A stretch of DNA of 64,000 nucleotides from Diphasiastrum complanatum (GCA_029204225.1 CM055092.1:99080871-99144870); one strand, 5' to 3'; positions 23,249 to 37,835 are shown, counted from the first letter of the stretch. A program made the numbers and translations. The notes: generated by a model not told the origin, from the sequence alone.

Positions 23249-26200
23249 CCGGCTAAGATGCGGTCTTGGATAGGATGGAAGCAAGCTCTACATCGATTTG
23301 GAAGTTGAAGTGCTTGGATTTACATCCCGGTTGGAGTGCTGTTTTTTCTCAAGGGAATTATTGAGTTGGATTCACAAATTCTGGATAAGTAGCATACTTT
23401 TCGAAATTATGGTAGAGTGCTCTTCTACAAGGTTAATCTTGATTGAAAGATGTTGAGAATTTGTGTGAATTCATTAGTAATTTCCAATTTTTTGGAGGAA
23501 TATTTCAAATGGTGTAGAAGGATATGTTATGTGAGATTTCGTTGCTTTGATCAAGGTGGGATTCTGCTTGGATACATATGTTTATCCATACTTTTCCAAA
23601 TCCCGACATCTTGTTTAGATTCATAGTAAAATTATCAATAAATTTGATTCTTTTCAGATTCTATGGACTGTAGACAATATTGGTTAGGATTCCGGTGGCT
23701 GCAGATTGAGGATTAGTAGGTTTATCTAAGTAGATCCTCCAGTGAATTTGCGTGCTTAGGAACATAGATTGGAAGAACTGGGGGCAAATATTTTTTGATT
23801 TTTGATGCGATGAGGAAGCATTTTCTTCAAAGAGATGGTGGCTACCGTTTGGGTTCGGGTTTCCCTTCAACCTATTAGGGTTTGGTGTTCAAGTTTTTGC
23901 ATGGCCTTGGAAGTAGATACTTTTAGGCATGTTGGTTTGGCCTTTTTGAAGGGAAGTGACCGGTAGTTTTCACTCTCATGCAGGGGTTTTAAATTTGGCA
24001 ATTTTGGGAATTGCATGGTTATGCTTTTTACGTGCCGGATGTCAAGGCATTTCAAGGTTTTAGACATGGAGTAACTTTAAGTTGGTTTAGAGGGGAATTC
24101 TTTAAATTCCTTAAAATCAACCCGGTAAATTTAAGTTACTAGCACACGCTTACAAAAAATTGATTTCTCGTTGTTCAGTTGTCAATTTAAGAAAACCTTG
24201 TAATGATGTAACTATTGATAGTTACATGGACTTTGTTTTGTACATCGGCAGATACACGTAAGCCCAGATTTATGGAACTTTGGTACTATTGGATCTTTGG
24301 TGAAGCTCTAATAATCAGTTTTTGGAATGAATCTTTCTAAGCAAAAGAATAGTATGGTTCTCAGGCATATACCCGGTATAGGAATTCGATTGCTTGGTAT
24401 TATGCATTTTAAACCATTTAACTCTTGAGTATTGATACTCTCGGTACATGGAGTTAAATTGTGTTTTGTTTTCTCCTTTTCAAGTCGGTGGAACACCAAT
24501 CAATTGGTTTTGGAGTCTTGATGATTTTAATCATTTAGATTGAACAGGCCAAAAGCTTTTGAGATACTTGTTAAAGTAATTACTGGAATAAAATGGATAA
24601 TATTTGGAGGCAATTCTTTATTCCACAATTTTTTGTGTGAATACAAAAAAAGAAGTACCCGAATCCAAATTCTATGACATTTTCATTAATTACAGAAAAC
24701 TTTAACGGAGTAATTCTTAAGCCAGTTCAATAAAAAAGAAAAACAGTCCAATTTTATTTGAAATTGGTAATTGATAGGAACCGATCAAAAGAAAAAAAAA
24801 TTGATTTCATTTCCAATTAAATACTATGGTGAATTATATTCAATAGATTAGACTATACTAGTAGATGATTTTTGGTTAATCAGTTATTCAGCCCAAGTAT
24901 AGGATAGAGATGAAATTGTTTCGGACTTTTTTACTACAATAATTTCGTTACGTCTTCTTAGTACCTTAGCTGAATACAGATTTTCAGGAAACTGAAAATT
25001 CTAAGGAGGGAAGAAGAGTGGACATCAATGGTAGTAAGTGTTAGCAGTAAATGTATTTCGCAGCTAGGATTTTAATAATCACAGTAAATAATATACCGGA
25101 TATCAACTTCCTGGATGGAATTCATTTAGTTGAATTCATAACTTATATCTTTGTAACCATTGAGTTATCCACGGTTTTGGCTGTCAATTGTGATGTTAGA
25201 AGTAGAATGTGACACATGGATTACATTGGATCTGTTAGTTGATAGAAGCTTGTCCCTAGATTTGATGCATCAATAGGGTTTCAAAGCTTATCACTAACCT
25301 GGAAGGATCAGAATGTAATATAGATCGTGTTAATTCTTCTGTTTAAATCACAAGATCAGCTGTGGAATTGTGGTATTCATCTGATAGGCATGCCAGTCAT
25401 CCAAAAAAATGGGTTCTCCAGTATATGGGAAAAAGAGATAATATCTTATAGTGATTATAGGACAACTAGATGATCAGTGGATCTCTAGAATATCAGATGA
25501 GGCAGTTAAGGATTTTCTGGAAGGAAAAGCTGATGGTATGGGACATCAGTAATTTTGGAAAGGAAATGCTACGACTTTAAATATCTGATGATCAAGGGTG
25601 TATTTTAGTACCTGGTCATGATATGAGAAAAATAAAACCATTTGATCAAATGTGGGGTATTTTGGAAAATTTTGAGGTTTAATCTAGATCCCAATGTGGT
25701 ATCTCATTATTTTACAAAATCAGAGGCCCTCAAATCTATTTCTCGCTTTCTTAATTAATCCTTTACTTCTTAGTAATTTTTTGAATATAGACATCACACT
25801 AGTTTATATGAATTCTTTCCAGCATGAAGTTATTCGTTCTGAAAGAATGTTATGTCATATAAATTACTACTTGTGGGAATTCACTAGGGTTAAAAATATT
25901 TGAAGGAAAAGTCTTGTTTGTAATAGAGTGAATCCGTTATTTGAATGCACTTATTACTGACTTTTCTTGGATTTAGATATTTTCATATATCATCTTTCGA
26001 GTTAACTTTTATTGAAATTTATAATTTTTTTAGAAGAAGGGGTGAAGTGGTGGAATAAAATTCTATTTGGAAATCTACAGGTTGCATAGTTTTGAAAGAG
26101 AACCAACTGTGGTATAGAAATGAGATTTGGTCTGAAAGTAATTTCGGATAGATTCAGAGTAAGATACCTAATTGGAACTTTTTGAAAAAGAAGAATTCTC

Positions 26201-28186
26201 TAGGGATTATGTGGACAATCTAGAACTAGAACAAGTTTGATATTTGAATTATTATCTACAAGTAGTACAGTGAAAGGTCAAAGGTTACTAATTCCATGTT
26301 GGAATAGAAGTAAGTTTGATCAGAATTTAAGTTTGAGAGTTATGTATTGGATCAACCTAATCTTAGTTTTAGTACTAGGATCAGTGAGGGGTTGATTCAT
26401 GAGAAATAGTAAATCTTTTGTAGCTGACTTATAAGATCTTAGTGAGATATGTGAGTAACATATGTGGGTTCTAGAGGAATCTGCCAGATAAAAATGTGTT
26501 TATGTACTGGGTCATAATGAGATTATTCACATATGTGCATGATTAATCTTGTATGAATCTACTGTGTATTCCTGCTTACTAGAGTTATTTGGTGCACTTA
26601 ACCTAGTCCGTAAACATAGACATATGATCAAGATTGTTTTGACAAATACTTGTAGAGTAAACAAATCTTTGTATAGAAGATTTATGGATTAACTTATACA
26701 TGATTTGGATAAGGATCTAGATGGGGTGTTATGCTAGTAAAATTAAGATCTACACCTAGACATTTGAGATTTCTGAATCATTGGCAATTAACTTGAGTAG
26801 TTGATTACTCCAGGATGAAGTTAATTGGTAAAACAATCAGTGTGATAAGAATTCATCAAAAACTGATAGTTTTGTTTTATATTGCTTGTAAGACGCATGA
26901 TTAGTGAATCATTTGGATTCATCAGTTAAAATTATGTGCATTGGATATACAATATTCTTGGGATAGAGTTTTCCTTAGTTAAGGAATAAACTCAACTCAT
27001 TAGTGATTTTATCCCAGAGCGCTCAATTGATAACAAATCATAATGAATCTAAGAATAATAACTGAATTGATATTATGTAGAACTGTGGGTATCTAGATTT
27101 GATTTTAGATTGTAATCTAAAGTTTTTTGTAGTTGAAGATGATTGTCATTCTAGTATGCGTTCAGTCTTTAATTACCAGTGGTTTATAGAACTTGAATCA
27201 TGCACTTCAGTTAAAGAATCATGTTTGAAAAATATTCCTAAATCTAGTATTTTCTTAGTGGAAAGATTTTGGAATGATTCTTACTTTTCCTGAGTTATGT
27301 TGGACATATACCCCATTATCCTGTAAATGATTAAGTATGATTTTGGATTCTAGAAAATTATGATTGATGAATCATACGAATCTAAATATTTATGATTGAC
27401 GGATCATAAATAAATACTTAATTATTGTTAGAGGATTATACGAAATTGGGATCATAAGGGTGATGATTAAAATTGAGTAAGAATTCGAATCAATGTTTTG
27501 AATCTCTCTACTCTAGTATTTTTTTGAAAACCTATGAATCTCACAGACATTATTTTATTTATCTAGTGGGTACTATATTTTGCTACAGTTTATCGTCTGC
27601 GGATGCTTGAGTACAGTTCTTCATTTGATTGGATTTCCACTCATCCTAGGAGACAGACAAGTCTATTAAGATGAATGAATGCTATTTTCTTGTATTTGGT
27701 TCTAGAAAAAGGAGCATTTGACTCAGAAGAGTATCTGAAATGCTCAGAGTTGATTCTATATATTAATGATTCTCCTAGAGATTCTAGTTGAATGAATTAT
27801 CATATCGTAGAATTAGATTCTAAGGATAGTTATACTTGGAAGTTTTTAGTGAATTATATGTCAAAGTTTGTGGATAATTTCAAACTGTAATTATTATTAT
27901 TTTTTAAAACTTTAGATCTCCTAAGTTAGGGAATATTTCACTCAGATGTTATTAACTTGTGTTGAGTGTAACCCTGTTGAGAAAATAATGTATTTTTCCA
28001 AACCATAGTTTGTACTGCAAAACAGAAATCAACAGTTCAAAATCGTTTTTCTCTAAGTACTTGTTTGAAATGAAATTCAGATTAAGGATAATGATTTTTT
28101 CGGTTAATACTAAAAGTTAAAGGAACTGTATTTCTTTCACGTTTTGAGGAGCTTCCAAGGATAGAAGGAGTTTAAGGAGGGAATAA
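23249..28186 (+). mobile_element. Internal region of non-coding LTR element (copy 1)
   Basis: About 4.9 kb between the PBS and a polypurine tract (AAGGAGGGAA, 28174-28183). No frame longer than about 70 codons and no gag, protease, RT, RNase H or integrase motif that I could recognise on either strand. Some stretches could be remains of a very old pol. Two other partial copies (29967-34166 and 41011-43082) are similar base for base without a frame being kept, which fits a non-autonomous element of the LARD type. Confidence 0.6.
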
Positions 28187-28345
28187 TGTCATGGCCATAT
28201 TCGGTTAAGGACCTAGAATAGTCCTAGGTAGATCGGCCCTCCGGTATTCGAGATTGTTGGTCACGCCATGATTTAATTTCATGTCAAGGCAAGTTTGTGA
28301 GTAATAACTTTCAGAGGACCCAGACACTCTAATTGAGAAAATAAT
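28187..28345 (+). mobile_element. Partial 3' LTR of non-coding element (copy 1)
   Basis: Starts TGTCATGGCC after the polypurine tract and matches 22802-22910 until 'ctctaattgaga', where microsatellite DNA takes over. The same break occurs at 34325 and 43240. Confidence 0.7.
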
Positions 28346-28350
28346 GAGAC

Positions 28351-28737
<387 letters not shown>

Positions 28738-28739
28738 AC

Positions 28740-29049
28740 TTAATCACTAACACATTGTCAAGGACCCGTGCGCCCACCCAAGCTCGTGGCTCGAAGTGGT
28801 CGCTCTCCGAGGGGTCCCGGTTGTTGGAATTAGATGCAAAGCCTCAAATCCATTCATTAATGAGCATCCTGAAAGCTATCCTAAATCCATAAAAAGAAGG
28901 CTCGAATATTGGGTAGAAGATCGTAAAATTTAGAATTGAATTTTCCAAAAAAATTTGAACCAGATCGACTCGAAAAATCCGTAATTTTTTGAGTCAATGT
29001 ATATTTTTGAGTCAATGTACATTTTTTGATACATTGTAAATTTTGATAT
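28740..29049. other. Unclassified 0.3-kb block
   Basis: Present three times (28740, 34680, 43392), always between the microsatellites and the copia family 3 LTR. It contains a GC-richer core ('gtgcgcccacccaagctcgt'), otherwise unique; no gene seen. Confidence 0.5.
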
Positions 29050-29476
29050 TGTTGGTTAGAAATCTGATATGCATTAACAGTCTGCCTACTTTGTAATTCA
29101 AAAGCAGTTGCAATAAATGAGGCAGATAGGATTTAATGCTAATTAGATATTTAGCAAGTAGAAGATATTTTGTAACAAACAAATAAACTATGGATATGAA
29201 GTTAGTTAAGACTTAATCTTCGTCCGAAAACTTGTTCTGATTTTTTGAATTTCTATAGCCAGTGTTTATCACGCTTAACCAGCTGAAGTTATTACTTCAA
29301 GCAATTGTACTCATTTGTTAATATTAATCAGAGTGCAATTTTAGTCCTACTACTGTATCATTTCATTGTTCATCTGTGAATCATTCATTTTGAATGATCT
29401 GCTGCTAACTATGGCGCTTCCGATCCTACACCAAGCTCGCTCATCAGCTTCTACTCATTTTCACTGATTTCTGACA
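29050..29476 (+). mobile_element. Copia family 3 LTR (copy 1)
   Basis: 427 bp, TGTTGGTTAG...TTCTGACA, followed at once by PBS TGGTATCAGAAC (29477-29488). Copies at 34995-35421 (427 bp) and 43686-44111 (426 bp). Confidence 0.8.
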
Positions 29477-29966
29477 TGGTATCAGAACGAGCATTTTAGT
29501 AATCTTTTTTTATTGCAAATTATTAGTTGTATTTCTATCAAGACAACGTTTTAGCATGCGCATAGTCACAAGTATTCTGAAATCGTTGTTATTACCAAAA
29601 TCTCGTTCAACCAGAATGGATCTGTCTTCTCTTATCGAGAGACTTGATGGAGAGAACTATCATCTCTAGAAGTTCAAAATGAAAGTCATGTTATTAGCCA
29701 AGGAACTATGGGACATTGTTGATGGCATAGAAGTCAAGCCAGAAGGTGATGCATCCATTATCACCAAATGGAAACTGAGAGATGGCAAGGCATTTGCCAT
29801 GATCACTCTCAATATCATAGATACACAGATAATTCACATACGTAATGCTCAAACAACATGGGACATCCTAGCATCCCTACATGATATCAGGGATGTTTAT
29901 ACTTCCAAGTTATATTTGGCAAAGAAATTTTTCAACCTAAAGATGTGAGAAGTAGAAAGTGTTACA
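29477..29966 (+). mobile_element. Copia family 3 gag, truncated (copy 1)
   Basis: After the PBS and a leader, gag starts at 29616 (MDLSSLIERLDGENYHL) and hits an amber codon (29667-29669) where copia gags usually have Trp in 'YHLWKFKM'. The frame continues KFKMKVMLLAKELWDIVDG and further to a TGA at 29946-29948, the UBN2/copia gag pattern. The element is cut at about 29967, where the non-coding element resumes. Confidence 0.8.
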
Positions 29967-32900
29967 AGTCATAACTCTCATGCAGGGGTTTCAAATTTGG
30001 CAATTTTGGGAATTGCATGGTTATGCTTGTTATGTGCCGGATGTCAAGGCATTTCAAGGGTTTCGACATGGAGTAACTTTAAGTTGGTTTAGAGGGGAAT
30101 TCTTTTAATTCCTTAAAATCAACCCGGTAAATTTAAGCTACTAACACACGCTTACAAAAATTTGATTTCTCGTAATTCAGTTGTCAATTTAAGAAAACCT
30201 TGTAATGATGTAACTATTGATAGTTACATGGACTTTGTTTTGTACATCGGCAGATACACGTAAGCCCAGATTTATGGAACTTTGGTACTATTGGATCTTT
30301 GGTGAAGCTCTAATAATCGGTTTTTGGAATGAATCTTTTTAAGTCAAAGAATAGTATGGTTCTCAGGCATATACCCGGTATTGGAATTCGATTGCTTGGT
30401 ATTATGCATTTAAACCATTTAATTCTAGAGTATTGATACTCCCGGTGGAGTTAAATTGTGTTTTGTTTTCTCCTTTTCAAGTCAGTGGAACACCAATCAA
30501 TTGGTTTTGGGTTCTTGATGATTTTAATCATTAAGATTGAACGGGCCAAAAGCTTTTGAGATACTTGTTAAAGTAATTACTGGAATAAAATGGATAATAT
30601 TTGGAGGCAATTCTTTATTCCACAATTTTTTGTGTGAATACAAAAAACGAAGTACCCGAATCCAAATTTCATGAAATTTCCATTAATTGCAGACAACTTT
30701 AACGGAGTAATTCTTAAGCCAATTCAATAAAAAAGAAAAACAGTCCAATTTTATTTGAAATTGGTAATTGAGTGGAACCGATCAAAAGAAAAAAAAATTG
30801 ATTTCATTTCCAATTAAATACTATGGTGAATTATATTCAATAGATTAGACTATACTAGTAGATGATTTGTCGTTTATCAGTTATTCAGCCCAAGTATAGG
30901 ATAGAGATAAAATTGTTTCAGACTTTTTTACTACAATAATTTCGTTACTTCTTCTTAGTACCTTAGCTGAATACAGATTTTCAGGAAAGTGAAAATTCTA
31001 AGGAGGGAAGAAGAGTGGACATCAATGCTAGTAAGTGTGAGCAGTAAATGTATTTCGCAACTAGGATTTTAATAATCACAGTAAATAATATACCGGATAT
31101 CAATTTCCTGGATGGAGTTCATTTAGTTGAATTCATAACTTATATCTTTGTAACCATTGAGTTATCCAAGGTTTTGACTGTCAATTGTGATGTTAGAAGT
31201 AGAATGTGACACATGGATTACATTGGATCTGTTAGTTGATAGAAGCTTGTCCCTAGATTTGATGCATCAATAGGGTTTCAAAGCTTATCACTAACTTGGA
31301 AGGATCAGAATGTAATGTAGATCGTGTTAATTCTTCTGTTTAAATCACAAGATCAGGTGTGGAATTGTGGTATTCATCTGATAGGCATGCCAGTCATCCA
31401 AGAAAATGGGTTCTCCAGTATATGGGAACAAGAGATAATATCTTATAGTGATTATAGGACAACTAGATTATCAGTGGATCTCTAGAATATCAGATGAGAC
31501 AGTTAAGGATTTTCTGGAAGGAAAAGCTGATGGTATGGGACATCAGTAATTTTGGAAAGGAAATTCTACGACTTTAAATTTCTGATGATCAAGGGTGTAT
31601 TTTAGTACCTAGTCACGATATGAGAAAAATAAAACCATTTGATCAAATGTGGGGTATTTTGGAAAATCTTGAGGTTTAATCTAGATCCCAATGTGGTATC
31701 TCATTATTTACAAAATCAGAGGCCCTCAAATCTATTTCTCGCTTTCTTAATTAATCCTTTACTTCTTAGTAATTTCTCGAATATAGACATCACACTAGTT
31801 TATATGAATTCTTTCCAGCATGAAGTTATTCTTCTAAAAGAATGTTATGTCATATAAATTACTACTTGTGGGAATTCACTCGGGTTGAAAATATTTGAAG
31901 GAAAAGTCTTGTTTGTAATAGAGTGAATCTGTTATTTGAATGCACTTATTACTGACTTTTCTTGGATTTAGATATTTTCATATATCATCTTTCGAGTTAA
32001 CTTTTATTGAAAGTTATAATTTTTTTAGAAGAAGGGGTGAAGTGGTGGAATAAAACTCTATTTGCAAATCTACAGGTTGCATAGTTTCAAAAGAGAACCA
32101 ACTATGGTATAGAAATGAGATTTGGTCTGAAAGTAATTTCGGATAGATTCAGAGTAAGATACCTAATTGGAACATTTTGAAAAAGAAGAATTCTCTAGGG
32201 ATTATGTGGACAATCTAGAACTAGAACAAGTTTGATATTTGAATTATTATCTACAAGTAGTACAGTGAAAGGTCAAAGGTTACTAATTCCATGTTGTAAT
32301 AGAAGTAAGTTTGATCAGAATTTAAGTCTGAGAGTTATGTATTGGATCAACCTAATCTTAGTTTTAGTACTAGGATCAGTGAGGGGTTGATTCATGAGAA
32401 ATAGTAAATCTTTTGTAGCTAAGTTATAAGATCTTAGTGAGATATATGAGTAACATATGTGGTTTCTAGTGGAATCTGCCAGATAAAAATGTGTTTATGT
32501 ACTGGGTCATAGTGAGATTATTCACATATGTGCATGATTAATCTTGTATGAATCTACTGTGTATTCCTGGTTACTAGAGTTATTTGGTGCACTTAACCTA
32601 GTTCCTAAACATAGACTTATGATCAAGATTGTTTTGACAAATACTCGTAGAGTTAACAAATCTTTGTATAGAAGATTTATGGATTAACTTATACATGATT
32701 TGGATAAGGATCTAGATGGGGTGTTATGCTAGTAAAATTAAGATCTACACGTAGACATTTGAGATTTCTGAATCATTGGCAATTAACTTGAGTAGTTGAT
32801 TACTCCAGGATGAAGTTAATTGGTAAAACAATCAGTGTGATAAGAATTCATAAAAAACTGATAGTTTTGTTTTATATTGCTTGTAAGACGCATGATTAGT

Positions 32901-34325
32901 GAATCATTTGGATTCATCAGTTAAAATTATGTGCATTGGATATACAATATTCTTCGGATAGAGTATTCCTTAGTTAAGGAATAAACTCAACTCATTAGTT
33001 ATTTTATCCCAGAGTGCTCAATTGATAACAAATCATAATGAATCTAAGAATAATAACTGAATTGATATTCTACAGAACTTTGGGTATCTAGATTTGATTG
33101 TAGATTGTAATCTAAAGTTTTTTGTAGTTGAAGATGATTGTCATTCTAGTATGCGTTCATCTTTAATTACTAGTGGTTTATAGAACTTGAATCATGCACT
33201 TCAGTTAAAGAATCATGTTTGAAAAATATTCCTAAATCTAGTATTTTCTTAGTGGAAAGATTTTGGAATGATTCTCACTTTTCCTGAGTTAAGTTGGACA
33301 TATACCCCATTATCCTGTAAATGATTAAGTATGATTTTGGATTCCAGACAATTATGATTCACGAATCATACGAATCTAAATATTTATGATTGACGGATCA
33401 TAAATAGATACTTAATTATTGTCAGAGGATTATACGAAGTTGGGATCATTCTTAAGGGTGATGATTAAAATTGAGTAAGAATTCGAATCAATGTTTTGGA
33501 TCTCTTAACTCTAGTATTTTTTTGAAAACCTATGAATCTCACAGACATTATTTTATTTATCTAGTGGGTGCTATATTTTGCTACAGTTTATGGTCTGTGG
33601 ATGCTTGAGTACAGTTCTTCATTTGATTGGATCTCCACTCATCCTAGGAGACAGACAGGTCTATTAAGATGAATGAATGCTATTTTCTTGTATTTGGTGC
33701 TAGAAATAGGAGCAGTTGACTCAAAAGAGTATCTGAAATGCTCAAAGTTGATTCTATATATTAATGATTCTCCTAGAGATTCTAGTTGAATGAATTATCT
33801 TATCTTAGAATTAGATTCTAATTATAGTTATACTTGGAAGTTTTTTATGAATTATATGTCAAAGTTTGTGGATAATTTCAGACTGTAATTATTATTATTT
33901 TTTTAAACTTTAGATCTCCTAAGTTAGGGAATATTTCACTCAGATGTTACTAACTTGTGTTGAGTGTAACCCTGTTGAGAAAATATATCTCTTAATGTAT
34001 TTTTCCAAACCATAGTTCAAAATAGTTTTTCTCTAAGTACTTGTTTGAAATGAAATTCAGATTAAGGATAATGATTTTTTCGGTTAATACTAAAAGTTAA
34101 ACGAACTGTATTTCTTTCATGTTTTGAGGAGCTTCCAAGGATAGAAGCAGTTTAAGGAGGGAATAATGTCATGGCCATATTCGGTTAAGGACCTAGAATA
34201 GTCCTAGGTAGATCGGCCCTCCGGTATTTGAGATTGTTGGTCATGCCATGATTTAATTTCATGTCAAGGCAAGTTTGTGAGTAATAACTTTGAGAGGACC
34301 TAGACACTCTAATTGAGAAAATAAT
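29967..34325 (+). mobile_element. Non-coding LTR element, 5' truncated (copy 2)
   Basis: Matches 23972-28345 including the polypurine tract and partial 3' LTR (34167-34325). The first 0.7 kb and the 5' LTR are missing. No coding capacity seen. Confidence 0.75.
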
Positions 34326-34371
34326 GAGACTTGAGAAAAAAAAAAAGAGCTTGAGAAAGAGAGAGCTTAAG

Positions 34372-34679
<308 letters not shown>

Positions 34680-34682
<3 letters not shown>

Positions 34683-34994
34683 GCTTAATCACTAATACAT
34701 TGTCAAGGACCCGTGCGCCCACCCAAGCTCGTAGCTCGAAGTGGTCGCTCTCCAGGGGGTCCCGGTTGTTGGAATTCGATGCTCAGCCTCAAATCCATTC
34801 ATTAATGAGCATCCTGAAAGCTATCCTAAATCCATAAAAAGAAGGCTCGAATATTGGGCAGAAGATCGAAAAATTTAGAATTGAATTTTCCAAAAAATTT
34901 TGAACCGGATCGACTCGAAAAATCCGTAATTTTTTGAGTCAATGTATATTTTTGAGTCAATGTACATTTTTTGATACATTGTAAATTTCGATAT
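34680..34994. other. Unclassified 0.3-kb block (copy 2)
   Basis: Counterpart of 28740-29049; no gene seen. Confidence 0.5.
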
Positions 34995-35548
34995 TGTCGG
35001 TTAGGAATCTGATCTGCATTAACAGTCTGCCTACTTTGTAGTTCAAAAGCAGTTGTAATAAATGAGGCAGATAGGATTTAATGCTAATTAGATATTTAGC
35101 AAGTAGAAGATATTTTGTAACAAACAAATAAACTATGGATATGAAGTTAGTTAAGACTTAACCTTCGTCAAAAAGCTTGTTCTGATTTTTTGAATTTCTA
35201 TAGCCAGCGTTTATCACGCTTAACCAGCTGAAGTTATTACTTCAAGCAATTGTACTCATTTGTTAATATTAATCATAGTGCAATTTTAGTCCTACTACTG
35301 TATCATTTCATTGTTCATCTGTGAATCATTCATTTTGAATGATCTGTTGCTACCTGTGGCGCTTCCGATCCTACACCAAGCTCACTCATCAGCTTCTACT
35401 CATTTTCACTGATTTTCGACATGGTATCAGAACGAGCATTTTAGTAATCTTTTTTTATTGCAAATTATTAGTCGTATTTCTATCAAGACAACGTTTTAGC
35501 AAGCGCATAGTCAGAAGTATTTTGAAATCGTTGTTACTACCAAAGATC
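34995..35548 (+). mobile_element. Copia family 3 LTR and stub (copy 2)
   Basis: LTR 34995-35421, PBS 35422-35433, then 115 bp of leader that stops at 35548 just before gag; minisatellite follows. Confidence 0.8.
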
Positions 35549-36150
35549 ATTGGATCATTGTTGAATGCGGCCTGAGTGAAGTCGTAAGGCTATACGAGTA
35601 CGGTCGTGATGTTTGTGGTTGAATGCGGCCTGAGTGCAGTCATAAGGCTGTGTGAGTGTGGTCATGATGTTTTCGGTTGAATGTGGCCTGACTGTAGTCG
35701 TAAGGCTATGCGAGTGTAGTCGTAAGGCTATGCGGTGTGATGCGGTGGGAGTGCAGTCATAAGGTGGTGCGAGTGTGGTCGTGATGTTTGCGGTTGAATG
35801 CAGCTTGAGTGCAGTCGTACGGTTGTGCGAGTGTTGTCGTGATGTTTACGATTGAATGCGGTTTGAGTGCAGTCGTAAGGCTGTGTGAGTGTGGTCGTGA
35901 TGTTTGCGGTTGAATGCGGCCTGAGTGCAGTCGTAAGGCTGTGCGAGTGCTGTCGTGATGTTTGCGACTGAATGCGTCCTAAGTGCAGTCGTAAGGCTGT
36001 GCGAGTGCGGTCATGATGTTTGTGGTTGAATGTGGCTTGAGTGCAGTCGTAAGGCTATGCGAGTGCGGTGTTTTGCGGTGCGATGCACTGGGAGTGCAGT
36101 CATAAGGTGGTGCGAGTGTGGTCATGATGTTGGCGGTTGAATGCGGCCTG
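35549..36150. repeat. 58-bp minisatellite array
   Basis: About ten degenerate copies of a unit of about 58 bp containing 'ttgaatgcggcctgagtgca' and 'gtcgtaaggctgtgcgagtg'. GC-rich against its surroundings. Similar arrays at 45968-46740. Confidence 0.9.
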
Positions 36151-36740
36151 TTGTGATTCAAGGTGGATGCAGTGATAAGGTGGTCTGTGTGTGGATGAAT
36201 GCGGTTTATATTCGACTGCAGATGAATGTGGTTTGTTTGCGACTGCAGATGAATGAGGTCTGTTTGCGATTAAAGGGTAGATGTGGCCTATTTGCGGTGG
36301 AATGCGATAGTTGGAGGCTCGTTGCAGTTGCTAAGGTTTATGGTGGTGCAGTTGGCAGTTTGTGTGGATCGTCAGATATGACTCCGAACAGCGTCTGATT
36401 TAGATCGTCGATTCAAGCTATTGGATGTACCATCGATTCAAAAAATATAAATGGGATGCAGATGGGTGTCGGATGAAAACAGGTGTAGAGGCATCAGAGA
36501 CAAACTGACTCAGAGGGCATTAGATGCAAATGGAGATAGAGGGAGTCGGATGCAAACAAAATGCAAACAAAGTCAGAGGGCATTAGATGCAAATAGAGAT
36601 AGAGGGAGTCAGATGCAAACAAAATGTGGTGTCGCTTGGGGGACAAGGTAGTTCGGTCGAAATGGCAATCAGGGATGTCGCTTAAAAGTTTTGTGATCTG
36701 GCCTAGATTTGGTCCGTTTGAGATGGTGGGGGACCCCTTC
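36151..36740. repeat. Minisatellite-associated repeats
   Basis: Short repeats of 'gatgaatgcggtctgtttgcg' type (36190-36260), then a low-repeat stretch (36340-36450), then two copies of a unit containing 'ggcattagatgcaaat' and 'gagatagagggagtc' (36517-36620). The whole is copied at about 46740-47290 and inverted at about 48120-48461. Confidence 0.8.
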
Positions 36741-37680
36741 GGTCGAGATTTGATAGAATCTCTTTGGTTGAGATTTGATACAATCTCTTCGTTTGAGATT
36801 TGAACAGTGGGCTCCGGTTAAGAGGTTGACAGTGGCCGTCGGTTGAGATTTAACATTGGCCGTCGATTGAGATTTGACACTGGCTGTCGGTTGAGATTTA
36901 ACACTGGCCGTCGGTTGAGATTTAATACTGGCCGTCAGTTGAGATTTGACACTGGCCGTCGGTTGAGATTTAACTCTGGATGTCGGTTGAGATTTAACAC
37001 TGGCCATCAGTTAAGATTTGAAGGGAATTGAGCATGAAGGGCGGCTGAAGCAGTGTGGGGCTTTAGGGGGTGAGCGTGGAGGTCTGTCTGGAAGGAATAC
37101 AGGGTAACAGTTGAATGCGGTCGGTTGGGATGGAATGCAGTTGCAACAGGTGTATGCGGTCGGTTGGGATGGAATGCGGTCACAATGGGTGTATGTGGTC
37201 GGTTGGGATGGGATGCGGTCACAACGGGTGAATGCGGATGGTTGCGATGGAATGCGGTCGAGACGGATGGAGGTGGAAGGTGATCCGTTTGCGATGGAAT
37301 GCGGTATGATGTGATTCAATGACGGATGGAGGTGGAAGGTGATCCGTTTGTGATGGAATGTGGCTATTGCGGTTCAATGGCGGATGGAGGTGGAAGGTGG
37401 TCTGGTTGCGATGGTGAGGAACCGCATCAATTGAGACGTGATAGAATCTCTTTGGTTGAGATTTGAACGAGCGCTCCGGTTGAGAATTGAGCAATGGGCT
37501 CCGGTTGAGATTTAACAGAGTGCATTGGTTTAGATTTGACACAGTGTGTTAGTTGAAATTTAGTAGATCACTCCGGTTGAGAGTTGATACAGGTGCTTCA
37601 ATTGAGATTTCACTGAGGGACTCCGGTTAAGAATGGAAGCGTGAGGGGATGTGAGGAGCATGAGCTTGTGTTGAAGGAAA
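36741..37680. repeat. 24-bp and about 36-bp minisatellites
   Basis: 36741-37020 is a tandem array of a 24-bp unit (core 'cggttgagatttaacactgg'), about 11 copies. 37100-37300 is an array with 'gcggtcggttgggatggaat'. 37310-37430 has two copies of 'gacggatggaggtggaaggt', then more 'ggttgagatttga' units to about 37640. The 24-bp unit is a multiple of three, so it yields frames of Lys-Ser-Gln-Pro-Thr type on one strand; these are not genes. Confidence 0.85.
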
Positions 37681-37835
37681 TCTAGCTCTGTTAGTGCAAT
37701 TGCTAACAATGAGACAACCAACAGATTTGTGAGTGTATCAGTCAGTGGATATGGGCAATGATGTAGCCATATATTTGGCTCTGTCTAGTTTGTAGAAACT
37801 CGGATGTGGCGAGAGATTGGGAGTTTGTTTGCACG

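Noticed and set aside
27590-27720. Copia RNase H-like wording in the non-coding element
   Set aside because: A loose resemblance (DWISTHPRRQT) was seen, but stops and the lack of any neighbouring motif make it unreliable.
35549-36150. CRISPR-like array
   Set aside because: Units are contiguous and degenerate, with no spacers, in a plant genome.
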